From: Jaapia argillacea MUCL 33604
Taxonomy: Eukaryota > Basidiomycota > Agaricomycetes > Jaapiales > Jaapiaceae
Direction: 5' to 3'
NCBI GenBank assembly: GCA_000697665.1
Contig: KL197781.1
Location: 30,356 to 76,531 of the forward strand
DNA: 46,176 bases
A program made the position numbers and the translations under genes. Numbering within the stretch: the first letter of the stretch is position 1; the number at the start of each line of letters is the position of its first letter. The notes under the pieces were generated by a model. That model was not told the origin of the DNA. It did no database searches and worked only from the letters and a program-made list of their open reading frames with translations. Shown here piece by piece: positions 21,689 through 34,672 of this stretch.

Positions 21689-24600
21689 TATCGAAGCTGG
21701 CGGTGAAAGTCCAAGATACGAACAGCGGGGTAGAGGCGGGTTCACGAGTAGCGATGAAGCAGTGACGGAACAAAGTTGGGAGAAAGCAACAAAAGGCAAC
21801 CTGTGGAGTGGAGGATGTTCGGCAGTAGTTCAATCCCGCGCTCTAATCGTAAGGTCCCTTAATTGTTTCCCGTTGGATATAAAATGGCAGGAGAATGGGG
21901 GAGCTCCAGCGCTCGGACCAGGTGGAAAGCGAGGGCCACGGTGGCGACAGCGCCGAAGACGACGTTGGCGACGAGAACAACAGTGAGCAGAGGGCAAGAG
22001 ACACAATTCAGAGGAGCTGCCTTTCTCTCGCCGCACCTCAGCAGATGATAACGTAAGCAACGCAACTTCCTAATTGGGAAATGATGGCAACATCATCACT
22101 AGCATCAGCTGTTTTCTTTTTTCTGCACCGATTTTTCTGAGGTCGGTCGATAAACGACACCGCGAAGCGACTGAATCTAGCTCGGCTTTCACGAATCTCT
22201 AGCCTCGACATGTGTACTTTCCAAATGGGCTTGTCCATAGACCCGAGCACTTGAATTCGCCTTTTTGACTTTACTCGTCTAGGAAGCTTTTCCACAGTTT
22301 GATCCAATCTGGAGAATCATTGGGCTCAGTTTGCAAATACCATCTCTTTTTTCCTTCCAGAACTCTGCCTCGTAATTGTGTTCGGACTCTTCGGGTTCTT
22401 CTTCATTGTCCAGTCCTTTCTCCTCGGCCCACAGATGATCAGTCACCACGCACGATGGCGCCATGACCGAAGCCCTGCACGAACACCATCTTCTGGGGTA
22501 TTCTAAATGACAGATAACAAGATACCTGGAGAATGCAGCTTTCCACACGAACACACCTTCTTCGCCGTCACTCTCGCTTTATTCCATCACAGGACAAATA
22601 CCCAGAGCAATATATCTTATGTACCATATCGAGAATGATGGGCATGCACGTACAATCTGATCTGCGGGCGCTAGAACGAGCCGTTACACAGCTTCATGGA
22701 GATTTATACCAGGTCTGGAGATATGGTCGCGACGGCTACGTAAATCTTGATCCATTCAATCTGCCCCACCATCCAACCTTCAAACTCTCCATGGCTCTGA
22801 TCGACATACCGCTGCGAGGCATTATAGTTTTCTGGCGAGGCACCGCCGCTAGTCGTCTCATCGCGTCCTCCTTGCGTTTCCAGCATTTTTGGGGTTCCAA
22901 GAGGGAGACCTTGTGACCCACTCCAGCGTCAATTGCTCTGGTTCCGTGGCGTTTGCGCGCGCCTTATCGCCATCGTCTGGGGTGCTCACCTGCTTCACCT
23001 GGGAGCCAAGCGACTTGGATCCCGTTCTGCTCGCAGTAATTTATCAACAGACTCTTTCATAGGATCCGAGGACCCCCATCCTAGCACAGCTTGTCACATC
23101 GGACTCCCAGACTTGCCGACTTGTTAGCTCCGGCTAGTTACGGGAATCATATGTTTTGAGTTATGAGGGATTGCTGTTGTAGTGTCTACTGCTGCCTATC
23201 ACTCGAACAAAATCTTTGGTGTTTCGTTGAGCAGTGTCGACGATGGTTGATCACAAGATGCGCCCGGTGATTTGCGGCGAAACTGTGAGTGTGCGTTGTT
23301 ATCTCAGCTTCTTCTATCTTATCACGACCCAAACGAAGTGCCAATGAGCAAGAATAGAATGGACAAGTTTCGAGGGTTCTTCTACGGCGATCGTGGTTTA
23401 TCAGTTGCTCAATTTGCAGTACGCCGGAAGCTTGTTTGCTTTTCCAGGATCCTGATTGCCTCTTGGAGCGATACAGCTATGGAGGGAGTGTCATCAATCA
23501 ACAACATCTCTTCATTCTCTTCTTCGGCCCGCGTATCCCTACTCGCAGTCTTGTCCATCCCTTTGCAGTCACCTGGCGTTCCCAGAGAATCAAGACCTTG
23601 GGCTTTGCTCGCTTCTTCTCCCATTCGGTCGGTATACTGGATACCCTCAAAGTGTGCTGAACGAGGGAAATCGAGGATGAAGCAAAGTTTGGGGGACATC
23701 CAATTTGCGCCCATGATTCTTACATTCCTCAGTACTAGTGGCATATCCTTTGATTACCTTCCCACCCTCCCTGATTGATCGTGACGGCAAAGCACACTTA
23801 TGGTTGGTATATCCTTCGGGTCCTGCTGTTGACGTGGAAGCGCTGATGCTAATACCACCTACGATGACCTTCTTCCGCGATTTTGCGATGATGAATCAAC
23901 AAGAAAGCCACCCACTTCTTCTCGATTTCGGACCGGATACTAAGCGTCAATGCTCAGCTCTCATGCTTCCTCGGACGTCATACTAGAACTGAGAAACACA
24001 GCAAGCACTGGGTTCTTGTCTTTGGTCGGTGTACTCGGTACCATTCCCTTACCGTCGGCCGGCATTTCGTCTGGGGTACGTTGGCGATGGACCGAAGAGC
24101 CTTGGTGATACTGAGCCTGTAGGGATTCCCGCTTTGCGTGATGGTCATTGTCATCGGGCTCGACAACGCGCGGATACTTCTCGTATATTGCGCTCCTCAC
24201 CCCTTCTCCCGGCGGGCACATTTAGCGTCCTTATTTCATTGGTTCACGTACCTGGTAAGCACATCGTATCGCAAGAACGAATTGTGATCCTAGAGAAGGC
24301 ACTTTTCACTTTAGAGAAGCGTTGACGTTGCGTCCCCGCCCGTCTAATTCTTGACATTTAACTATTCACTGATGGTTCTCACAATCACCGACGATAGTTC
24401 CGACAATGTCACGGATGGATATATCGTTGTCGGAGAAAGCTAGATTTGGGAGGATACACACCTTCTCTTCGCCGTTGATTCGAATATCTTTCCCCATCAT
24501 CCATCCTTTGAGAGTCGCTTGACTCCCTTCGGGTTGTGGCTCCGATCCTGGAGTCGTTTGAAGGGCATGCAAGGCTCCAAAGCACCTCGTTGGTTGGTAC

Positions 24601-25270
24601 GTACAGCGTAACAGGTGGCTTTGATCTCTTCACCTTCGAGAACCCTCGCCTGGTTTCCTCTCCCCACTCAAGCGATGGATCGAAAGGTATTTACACGGCC
24701 TAGCTATTCTTATTTTGGATGGTTGAACGAGTGTCCATCATTTCCCGTCTTATAATTACCCTCCATTCAGATCATGCAAATTCCAAAGTCGGTTCATTAC
24801 CCTCCATACCCTTGCGCCATCGTACGCAATATTGTTAATAAGCATAGCCTCTATCCCGTCCCCCTACGTACACACGCATTCATCCCGTCATACAATGGAA
24901 CTCCCTTCCCCATTCTCGGTACGGCGACCAAGACAATGCGGAGAAAACATAACGAACACGTAAGCAAAACATACAATGTTTGTACATGTTACTCGATCAG
25001 TGGCTGGGTCGCTTCTCCATTGTCACTGGGAAATTTGGACAGAAGGATCGACTAGTCCTGATGCACTCTCAAAATTTCTTTCTGTACTCTCATCTTGCTT
25101 AACTGAACTCCTCGTAAAGGCTGGCCTGCTCATCGTATATCCCAAAATAATTTCTTTGAAATAATCTCTTTTCTTACTTGTACCGTCAGTTGAACTGAGT
25201 GGGTTGAGGTACGTGATTTTTTTGAGTGGAGTAGAGTCAGGCTGATTATGATTGATTTATGTTGAATAGG
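21689..25270. other. Gene-poor stretch of 3.6 kb with possible gene remnants
   Basis: No intact gene could be assembled. Coding-like fragments occur on the plus strand at 22533-24250 (listed separately). On the minus strand, frames at 24366-24660 could be spliced (GTACGT donor near 24602) but match nothing I know. The final 60 bp look like a 5'-UTR intron of the next gene, from GTACGT at 25209 to AG at 25269. Confidence 0.5.
22533..24250 (+). pseudogene. Possible remnant of a membrane protein with a sterol-sensing-like segment
   Basis: Several plus-strand fragments look translated but need frame changes or stops to connect. Examples are 22870-23049 (GDLVTHSSVNCSGSVAFARA), 23436-23660, 23738-23986 (VDVEALMLIPPTMTFFRDF) and 24123-24250 after a plausible acceptor at 24121-24122 (GFPLCVMVIVIGLDNARILL). 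The last two, in that order, recall the transmembrane segments of sterol-sensing domains, in particular the fungal HMG-CoA reductase pattern of ...TFFRLF... followed by PFLV..VGFDKPLRLA.... This is resemblance from memory only. Internal stops and missing links suggest a decayed copy. It may also be chance. Confidence 0.2.
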
Positions 25271-27901
25271 ATGGAAGATTCAGAAGATACACCCCCATCG
25301 CCATTGCACACACGTCCATACCGCGCCACCACCACAGTCGAAAGAGTTCATCGTCGCCCATCCAAAGAAGGCACTCGCGACTACGCCGGATTCACCGCAC
25401 GCGAACTCGCTCGTCTCTTAGTCTCCAAAGACAAACTCACTCGAGACCTCGAAAAAACCCTCCATCGAATTAACGACCAACTCAAATCTGAAGCTGCTAG
25501 AGCCGATGATGCGGAACGCAAAGCGAAAGAGACGTTGGTGAAGTTGAAGAGTGTTAATGATGCTAGGATGGTCGCTCAGCAGGAGAGTATACGTGCGACT
25601 GAGGAGTTGAATTTGTACAAGTTGCAGTTGCAATCGGCTCAGCAGGAGATTTTTAGGGCTCAGGGTATCCTTGATCAGGTGGAGGTACAGAGACATGAAG
25701 CGGAGGAAGCTGCTGCCAAAGCTAGGAGTACGGCGAGGAAGTTCAAGGAGGAGAGGATGGTTGATATGGCGAGGGAAGAAGGGAGGAGACAGGGTTTGAG
25801 GGAAGGTTTGGATAGAGGGAGAGATATGGCGTATGAGTATGGCAGGATCAATGGGTATACCGAGGCAAGGTCGACCGTATATGGGGAGGAGAGGACCTAT
25901 GGGACTTCGACTGCTGGCATGAGGTCGCCTGACGCTATGAGTCAACCGATGTTGAACTTTGATGATGAAGATCAACCTGAAGAGGTCGAAACGGAGCCCG
26001 AAACAGAGCCACTTCCACCCCAGCCAGCCCCACCTCGACCACCGTCCCAACCAATACGTTCCGTACCTCCTCCCGTGGTGGATATACGACCTCCTTCTCC
26101 TCGAGTCCGATCAGCCGCCGTACCCCCCGACAACTTTATCCCCCTGGTCCAAAGCGACAATGTCATTCGTCTTCCCCCTCCTCATGAATTCTCACAGCCG
26201 ACACCAAGTGCTACTTCCCGCCTCCTTTCTCCTACCTCTGATGAAGAACCCGTTCGGTTCATCCCACCCCCTCGAGCACCCAGTTCTTCTGGGGCAGGTC
26301 GACCAGAATCTCGTTCAGGTCGTCCTGATTCTCGTTCCGCGAATAGACGTCCTCCACGAGCACGAAGGCGGTCTTCCCCCGAATCTCAAAGTACGACGAT
26401 ATCGCAGTTCGAAATTGTCAGTCCTCCTTCACCTGAGAGGAAACCGTTGAGGGAGAGGGAGAGGAAGAATAGCGGATTGAGTGTCATCCCTGAAGTGTTG
26501 AGCGGTGCCGCTAGTCCAGCCGATTTTGACATGAGGAGACCGAGCCTACAGGATCTCAGCCGTGGTGCTACACCCTCGCAGCAACAGGCTGGTCCCAGTG
26601 TGAGTCAAACTTCTCTACTAAGAGTATTTAACGCATATATTGACGATGCTGTAGATAAACGTGTCCATGCCTTCACCTCGGACGGCGGCCGCTAACTTGA
26701 GGGAGATGGATAACCAAGCCAGAGGGGTTGAGGAATTCTATCACGCCCCTCATGCTTCAAGGTCTCCGTCGCTGATGAGTGACAGAGATAGACGCGATTC
26801 GGGGAATTCGTCTGATACAATCGAAATCACGATTCAACCTCCAGTAAGCCTTCCGTTTTTACAACGCAACCAGTTGGATTGATCTTTCTTCATTAGTCTC
26901 GCCCACCCTCCAACCGATCCCTCCAAGCTGTTTCCGCGATGCACCACCTCCTCAGCCCTGAGAGCGCCAGACGCCAACTCCCTCCAATCAGCGAACCGCC
27001 TCAGTCTGGTTTATTAACCCCACAACAACAACCTCCCCTCCCTCCCATGCAATCCACCCCAAGTGCCCCAGTCCAACCCCAATCTCCATCAACCTTCGTT
27101 AGTCAATTACCAGCCGGGTTCATACCTCTTGGTCCACCCACGGCTGCCCCACAAATGGGTGGAGGTAATCCTCCCCCTGGCCGTCCAGCTCCCTTCCAAC
27201 AACAGTATGTTGCTCCTTCAAGCCGACCTTACACTCCGTCAGCCTCGTTCGATAGTCAAGTACCAGTTGGGTTCGTACCCAACGGTCCTCCTGTGGGTGC
27301 GCCGCAAATGAGCGGGGTTGGTCCTCCTGGCCGTCCTGCAGCGTTCCAACAACAGTATACCGGCCCTTCAGCATCCCAACAACAACAGAGTCCACTGCGT
27401 GTGGGGATGACGCTCACCGAGACGGCTCCCGTCGTACCATCTTTCTACGACCATCCCAAGTCATCGAAACACGGCAAGAAAAAACATTCGAAACATGTTG
27501 ACGATTCGTCAGATACCAGCGATGGTGAATCACGCGATAGCGTCGTTTCTTCTGGGATGTCGGAGAGTTCAGCTGGTACGCTCACCACCCCTCCCGCCCG
27601 CAAGCGGAAGCTTGGCCATAAGAAGGGAGCACCTTCTGGTTCTAGTTCCAGGATGGGCGGGTCAATGCTTTCGGCGTCAGGTGTCCCTCTCCCTCCATCT
27701 ACCATAGCTGGTTCAACCTATACAGGCGCTGGTGTGCCTTTACCCCCTTCGACTATTGCTGGGACGCCGCATTCGACTGTGTATGGGATTTATGGGAATC
27801 TGGGAAGCTTGAGGAATGCGGGCGTGACTCCCGGTGCGATGAACAGACCTTTGTCCCCCGTCACGGAGAGGAGTTTCGGCGTACGTGGATTTGGGAAGTG
27901 A
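25271..27901 (+). CDS. Coiled-coil and proline/glutamine-rich protein
   Basis: Three exons: 25271-26599, 26655-26843, 26897-27901; 840 residues. Another in-frame ATG lies at 25259, but it falls inside a probable 5'-UTR intron, so 25271 is preferred. Residues about 40-190 form a long coiled coil with heptad spacing (KDKLTRDLEKTLHRINDQL ... RATEELNLYKLQLQSAQQEI). An Arg/Gly/Glu helix follows (GRRQGLREGLDRGRDMAYEY). The remainder is disordered and Pro/Ser-rich, with acidic and SR-like patches and two internal repeats: a 51-residue unit present twice (from 27101 and 27254) and a 17-residue unit present twice (GVPLPPSTIAG, from 27680 and 27731). A basic patch (KHGKKKHSKH, later RKRKLGHKKG) could be a nuclear signal. 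I do not recognise a family. Confidence 0.78.
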
Positions 27902-28739
27902 TGATTTCTGTTTTCGTCGTTCGATACCCTTTCCTCCTTTGAAGTTTCTTTGACATGTTTTTTTGATGACTCGCGATGATAGGGACGAAGAGGGATTTGT
28001 GGAGGACCATCGCTCGGTTGGTTCGAAGACATCCCATACTGTTTTTTTTTATTCCTCCTAACCCGGATCTGTTGTATTATTATTGCTGTAACCTTTATGT
28101 TCCTCTGCGCTACGTACATAGTATAGATAGATGATGTATTTAGTTACTGACCGCTCCTCCCCCCAATATAATGTTCCGATGGTGTTGCCTACAACTTTCC
28201 GGGGAAATCCAAGGTGGCAGCACCTATTCAGATGGGATCGGGCGTTAGGCAAAGCATAGGACGACATCGGTGTCTTGGTTGCGGAGCCGATAGCTGGAAG
28301 ATCTTGCACCAGTTCGAACACAAGCAAGTTGGTCGTCCTCAAGCTTCCTTTCACATGGATGTATTTATCGAGCAGGGACGAGTTGGCGCTCGGATTGACG
28401 ATATATCAATGAACGTCGAGGTTTAGTTTATGATACTCGTGCCCGGCGAGAACTCCCTCAACATTTAAAGGACCGATCAGGCGTCGTTAGCTTGAATTTG
28501 AGCGAGCACTCATGATATCGCTCGCTAGAATTGGGGATACTGCACGGCTGAAAATGTTATACCGTGGCCCAACCAAAATATCATACATATAAGATGATCG
28601 GAAGTGGAAAGCCAAGTTGTTGGGAAGTCGTCACGCCGAAGCAGTGGAGATCCAGGAGTGTGGTATCCAGAAGTGCAGTTTGAGAAATGCCAAAGTCAAT
28701 AAGTTAATGTAAGAGTTGCTATAAAGCAAGGCAGGTAGA
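27902..28739. other. Convergent intergenic, nothing recognised
   Basis: The region lies between the stops of the coiled-coil gene (+) and MED12 (-). It is T-rich near 28040-28050. No conserved reading frame is visible. Some of it is presumably 3' UTR on both sides. Confidence 0.6.
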
Positions 28740-31700
28740 TCATCTTTTCTTCCCTCGCCCTCGTGTGGGCGCCTTGGATTTGGGTTTCTTCGAGGCTTTC
28801 GGAGCTGAGGTGCTTGGCATCTCGATGATCTCAACCTCGTCGTCGTCCGAAAGTTTCGCGGATGACGCAGTGCGTTTCGAGGTACGTCTAGTAGAGGAGG
28901 TAGGGATGTTTAGATTGTCGACGTCGATGGGTTCACTAGCAGTAGAACCCGAACGTTTCAAAGAGGAGGGCCCTGGTGCAGGACTATTCCGGAAAGCTGA
29001 AGGGCCACCATGCGCCGAAGAGCGGGAAACGACGGAAGAGGCAGGGGAACCTCTGCGCGATGCGGAGTGTCTCTCGGTTTTCCTTTGCGTAGCGGCCGAA
29101 AGAGATTGCAGACCCATGACGTCGTCGTCATCCTCGCCCTTGACATGGCTGCCCCCATCCCTACTATACATCCTGGTGTCCCTCCAATCTCTCTTGAAGA
29201 TGCTCTCCGATGTCAAGCCATCTTCAAATGACCTCATGTCGCTCTCGATTCTCGGGTCTTCACATTGCAGAATCCCATCACCAGTCATATGGGCGCCAAA
29301 TAACTCCAATGATAGGGATGTGGTGTTCTTGACAAGATATTTAGCCTTTGTACGTTCCTTCTCCTGTCGTTCCTTCTCCTCTTCCTTGGGATCAGCTGCT
29401 GGGTTATCGCCAAGATGCTCCACCCAATCCCATGGGCGGTTCTGGACAGGGATGAATTGAGAGAGACTAGTGGCATCGCGGGGCCCACATGCCAGGTTGG
29501 CGACGCTGTGGGTAGTGGAAACGTATGGGAGGAGAGAGCGAATGGGTGGTTGATATTCCCGAGGGATGTCATGTGCGATTTCCGAGAAACTAAACTGAGG
29601 GTAATATCGGAAGTAATCGGGTGTGACAGATTTGGTGTCTAAAGGAATCTCTAAAGAACCTGTTAACTACACTCGAGGGATAACGGAGGCAACTGACCAT
29701 CGAGGATATAATAAAGGGTGTCCATTAAAACTGAATGGGCCACGATATCCAAGGACGCTCCAGCGAGGTAAAACTAACACCAGTTCGTCAGTGATAGGAA
29801 GTCAGGAAGGCAACCGCCACACACCAAAGCCATTCGGAAGATAACATCGATAATTCGAGATCCAAAACCCCGAGCTGAGGAGATCCACCTGCCACGACAT
29901 CGGAGACCGAACTGTAAAATCCGCGCCAAAAGGATGGCAAACTGTGTCATTTGAGACGAATTCGCCAACCTGGCGTCGCCATCCGAGGTCATGGAACTAT
30001 GTGTTGCTTCCAGTTTTCCGCAGAGTGCAGAAAAGAGTTCGTCCTGGACATGAGAATCCATCTCTGGAGATGCTGTGCCATCCTCGGTCGAGGAACGCAA
30101 AATGAATGCGAGGACTCGGAGAATTTCACCCGCTCGGGATTGGAAACCACTGAGTTCAGAAGCAGAAAGCTGGGGTGTCAGACTGGCGAGGGCTTGGGAG
30201 ATGCATCGAAGACCGGTGTTGAGAAACTGGAATGCAGTCGATGAGAACATGTACTACGCCAATAAAACTGCATGGAGTCACCTTTCCGCAAACGAGGGGG
30301 CCCACACCGGTGGCCAGTACCGATACTAGGTTCGTTTCCTCCGACGTCATCGACCGATCAAAGACACTTGCAGTTAAACGCTCCAAAGTGGAGTTGGCCG
30401 TGTCTCGAGTCGAGTCATTGGACAACCCCTCGCTGATCTGCCTCATGGTGAATTTCAGCTCGATTGCCGTGGCCGTCAACTTCCACGGGCTGATCAGGGA
30501 TGAGACGGTCTTGTCACCACCAAAGGGAGGCGTAGATGCTGCGATGGATATTGAGCATTTAGGAAGGATGGATTGCAAACCTGCCTACCTGTCTCTGTGT
30601 CCTCTAAAACCAAGCGGAGAGCGTCAAAAAGAGGATCACGAAGACTGTGGGACACGGTCTCGGAATCCATGGATTTTTCAAATGCAAGGCGAACAGTATC
30701 CAAATTCCTGTAGGCGGCTTGACGGAAATCGGTACCTCCAGAAACGGCTTGGCGAAGCGTACGACAAGATGATCGAATTTGCTCCGGTATGTGCTTGTTT
30801 TGCTCAATAACCACCAATGTTGGGATGCTCGCCACCAACAAAGAAAAGTGGGGTTCTTGATAAACCTGCTTCCTACGAGTTCCAAGGCGCTGAACATCGA
30901 ATAGATCCATCGGAGGTACGCCATTCGTGCTGTTCCCCTCCAACAGTAGTAGCCCTTCAAACAAGTCGTTTGCCGCTCGTAGGAACACGCCTAATGATTG
31001 AACTTGGTCGACCGAGGAAGCCGCCGCTCCTAAGTTCCAACCTGGGTAAACCAGTCCTTCCAAAATCGTCGTTTCGGTGAGGGCTCCTTGGACGCACAGG
31101 TAGAGAAGAACGACGGTCATGATGTCCCACGAATCGGCATTCAAGGCGGCAACTTCGTTCCTCCCCGAGCCCAAACACCATTTGAGGACCTGCTCATTCA
31201 TACCATGCGGGAGGTGTTGGTCAACATGGAGAAGAAATGCTCCATATCGAAGAGCGCATGCCCGTCGTCCGGCCAGATCCTGTAGCATCATAGGAATCTG
31301 CCGTAAGCTCGCGACAGTGTTATCCCAGACTTTCCAAGCCCAATCGGGCGAAGTCCGGTACTTGTACCAAAGGCTATTGGCAAGCAACGACGGAGCATCG
31401 GGACTTGGATCTTCTGCTAACAAGAGAATTTCGGGGAGGACGGGTGGAACGACCTCTGGGGCGTTGGTTCCGGGGAAGAGGGCATGCGCAAAAGCAGTGA
31501 GATCACCAACAACATGGTCCCTCGAAGCCTGGTCCAAATGGCGGCCATTGTCCATCTCTATCAAGAGCGTCATGAGTGCACGGGTCTGTATACCCTGCTG
31601 ACGCCAGAATTGATGAGCGGTATGTAGTGCGGTGCATATACTCCCAGTTGCGTTCATGCACGCCCAGATGGTCGTAAGCCGTCGGAGTGTCTCGAGGACG

Positions 31701-34672
31701 GCCGTTAGCATGGCGATGGTCGGAATTTGCTCCAAGACGAGGAGGGAGATCTGTTGTGAAGAATTGACGTCAACGATTGGAAGGGGGTGAACAGATGGAC
31801 CTGCTGCACATACCTCGAGGACACATTCATAGAACTTCAACAGTTCAAACAGTGCGACAGCGGTGCAGTACGTTGTGAGCACCTTACTCGAAGCCGCAAA
31901 CGCTTCCTGACTTTGGACGATTAGCGAACGCAATGCCCCTTGAAGCCGAATACCTACCTGAGCAAGTGCTTGCGGAGTAAGGGCATAAACCACTGCGTAA
32001 CACACCTAACCTGCTCGAACCGACACGCAGAGAACAAGACCGGACATTTGTCTATAACCTCTCTAGGCGACGCGCATACACTCTCAGCTTCACCTTCAAA
32101 AGCCATTTCAACCTTGTAAACAAGAGCAACGAACCAATATACTCACCATCAAACACTTGAGGGAACAAGGCTCTAATCTCCTTCCTAATCTCCTTTTCCT
32201 TGATATCTTCAGGTATATCCCGAACTCTCGCGCCATAAAGTGTCAACCTCCTTTGGTTCATCAAAGCCGACGTCGCCTTACTCAACGGGATCCATCTCAA
32301 GAAATCTCGATGACGAGACGTCGGTTCCTATAAATCGACCAATCATACAGTCAAGTTCAATCCACTTCCGAGTGAAAAAAAAAGGTATAACCTCCAAATT
32401 CGAAAGCCCAATCTCCCCTCTTGAGATCAACCTCCCCAAATACTCATCAAAACTCCACAAACCATTCTTCCCCAACTCCCCAAACAGCCTCGCAACACCT
32501 TCCACACATGTACATTCACACGTATCCAACCAATCAAACAACTCGTCTTGCAAGATCCTCGCAGGTGCACTCCCCGCTCCACTTGTGTTTGTACTATTTG
32601 TGTCGGTATCGATAGAGTCGGAGTGTGTGGTACGACGAGAAGCACGTTTGAGCCAGCGAGTGAGGAGGGTGGATACGACGTATGGTCTATGATCACCGTA
32701 TTGTAGAGGTGTGATGCACCAAGAAAGCAAGAGACGTAATTTGTGTGTGAAGGATGGGGAAGGATGGGCAGAGTGGTCGGTGGGGAAGTAGTTGAGGGTT
32801 TCGAGGTCCGTGTTTGCTGATATTGAGTTTAATAACTGTGAACGAGATGGATGAAAGTTTAGGAGAGTTTGGTGGGGCAGAACAGGAAGAGGGAGAAACA
32901 TGCCTGAACGTCCGACACCGCCGAACCCAAACTAGCAGGATCTCTCATTGGCAAATTCCGAAACAACAACGCCTCATTCCTAATCTTCACATCCCAATAA
33001 CAATCTTTCATCATCTCGAACAAAACCGCCTGCGATTGAGTCTCTGTCGAACTCATCGTCGTATCAGATTCTGATGGACTTGAGGTTTCAAGATTGTTGC
33101 TGTGGTTGTCGATGTTATTGGTGGGGGGCCCGTGATATTGGGTGAGGATTTCGGTTATTAGGTCGAAATGGGTGCTCCAGGTTCGTGGGCTGATGAAAGC
33201 GTCTGGATGGGCGAGGCTTACTCTCTATAACCAAGGCACAATGATGAAGGAGAAGCGACGTTATTATAAGTCAAATCCATACCTGAAGTAAAATCTTCAA
33301 GGACCCTTCCAACCCAGCCAAACATCCACCCGTCACAGTAGTCCTAATCTAACTCCACCCAATCAGCCTTCCTCTCCTCTCCTTCCTCTCAAAACGATCA
33401 CTCACCTCATGTATCCTCCCTAAACAAGCATCCACAAACGGCCTCATCAATGCCCTACAAACGCTCATCCCGTCCAAATACTCTTCCGCCAACCTCGTGA
33501 CGAACCCGCCTTGAGCGAGGTTACATGTAGCTAATTGGTTCACTAGCCAGGATAGGAACGTGCGGTTATCGACTAGACCTTCAGTGTAGAATGTTCGGAG
33601 GAGATCCAGGCTAATTGGTCTGGACGTTAGTTCAAGCACGAAAGATGGGATAGAGAAGGGGTCGCACCAGTAGGAAAACCGTGAAATCCAGCGATCGCGA
33701 GTTTCAGCATCGGATAAAACGCCTTTGAAAGTAGTCTTGATATTCAAACCTGGTCTAGGCGCAGTGGGTAAAGCTATATCGGCCAGTTGTTTCTTGATAT
33801 AACTGGTGACGACGTTCGCCCATTCGACACTGTAATGTGTTGGGTTGTAAGAGGGCTTATTCCGTAAACCTGCCTACCCATCTCGTTGAGCAAAAAAGCC
33901 AGTACAACGAATCCCAAATCGCGCAGAATTGATTGAGATGAAGGTGATGCGAAACGTACTGTTTCGTTGGCCCCGAAAACGCGTAAGAACCAAACCGCTC
34001 TCGGGATGGCCACGTTGTTGGTTTGCAGGAGATCGAGGAGGTCGTGTCCCTTTGCGCCGTGAGGAACGCTCTTACCCAGCTTGTGTAGGGGAACGTTGGG
34101 GTCTGCAAGGTCTGCGAACCAGGCTTGGCGTTTGGAGTCGTTTAGGGTTACTCGGATGGGCATGCGGAAGGAAGATGTGCTGCTAAGGACTGGGATTATG
34201 TGACATGGTGGGAAGGGAAGGGAAGGAGAACGTACGGGATTTGAGGGAGGTTATCGATTCGCCGAGCGAATATTTGGTTCATGAAATCGTCCAAGTCGGA
34301 AAGAACGTCTTCTTCCCTCAGTTTCTGGTTGATGGTATCGACAGAGGTATACGTCTCCGCCTGCCATTCGCTTCAATAATCACACACACCCTCTGACTAA
34401 CAACAGAAAGGAGACGCACAGATATTGCATGTCCGATGCTAAACCCATTCTTGATATGTGGCTCTGAGAGAATGTCTTCAGGCTGTCCCGGGTAGGGCGG
34501 GTGGAATCCAATGAACCCTAAAGTCCGGAGTCGGTACAGTAGGCTCGCTGGAGAACAAGAGAGGGTGGTGGGACGAACCGAGATCTGCAGAGGTCGACAC
34601 TTTGGGCAGCCATTCTGGAGGTTTGGACTGGTATATCGGTAGATCCGGAAGTTCGGACTTTGATTCCCTCAT
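28740..34672 (-). CDS. MED12: Mediator complex subunit 12 (Med12/Srb8)
   Basis: Seventeen exons (minus strand): 34672-34579, 34517-34420, 34324-34236, 34182-33960, 33873-33668, 33610-33406, 33348-33283, 33224-32904, 32835-32392, 32327-32147, 32093-32011, 31957-31814, 31750-30589, 30538-30282, 30226-29825, 29773-29698, 29650-28740; the total is in frame, 1653 residues. The N-terminus has PPEWLPKVSTSADLGF and GFHPPYPGQPEDILSE. The Med12 domain (about residues 100-168) reads WFADLADPNVPLHKL ... IPRAVWFLRVFGANET, followed by YSVEWANVVTSYIKKQL. The C-terminus has VQNRPWDWVEHLGDN, then a basic, Ser-rich tail ending RGRGKKR. Med12 belongs to the Mediator kinase module with Cdk8, cyclin C and Med13, a nuclear regulator of RNA polymerase II. 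Intron 32836-32903 appears to be GC-AG (CAG|GCATGT). The last intron has two in-frame acceptors (38 or 47 nt); the longer is used here. Confidence 0.9.

Noticed and set aside
25418-26050. 210-codon minus-strand frame over the coiled-coil gene
   Set aside because: It is antisense to the coiled-coil codons and shows no family features.
28765-29460. 231-codon plus-strand frame over the end of MED12
   Set aside because: It is antisense to the Ser-rich MED12 tail; the open frame is a by-product of that composition.
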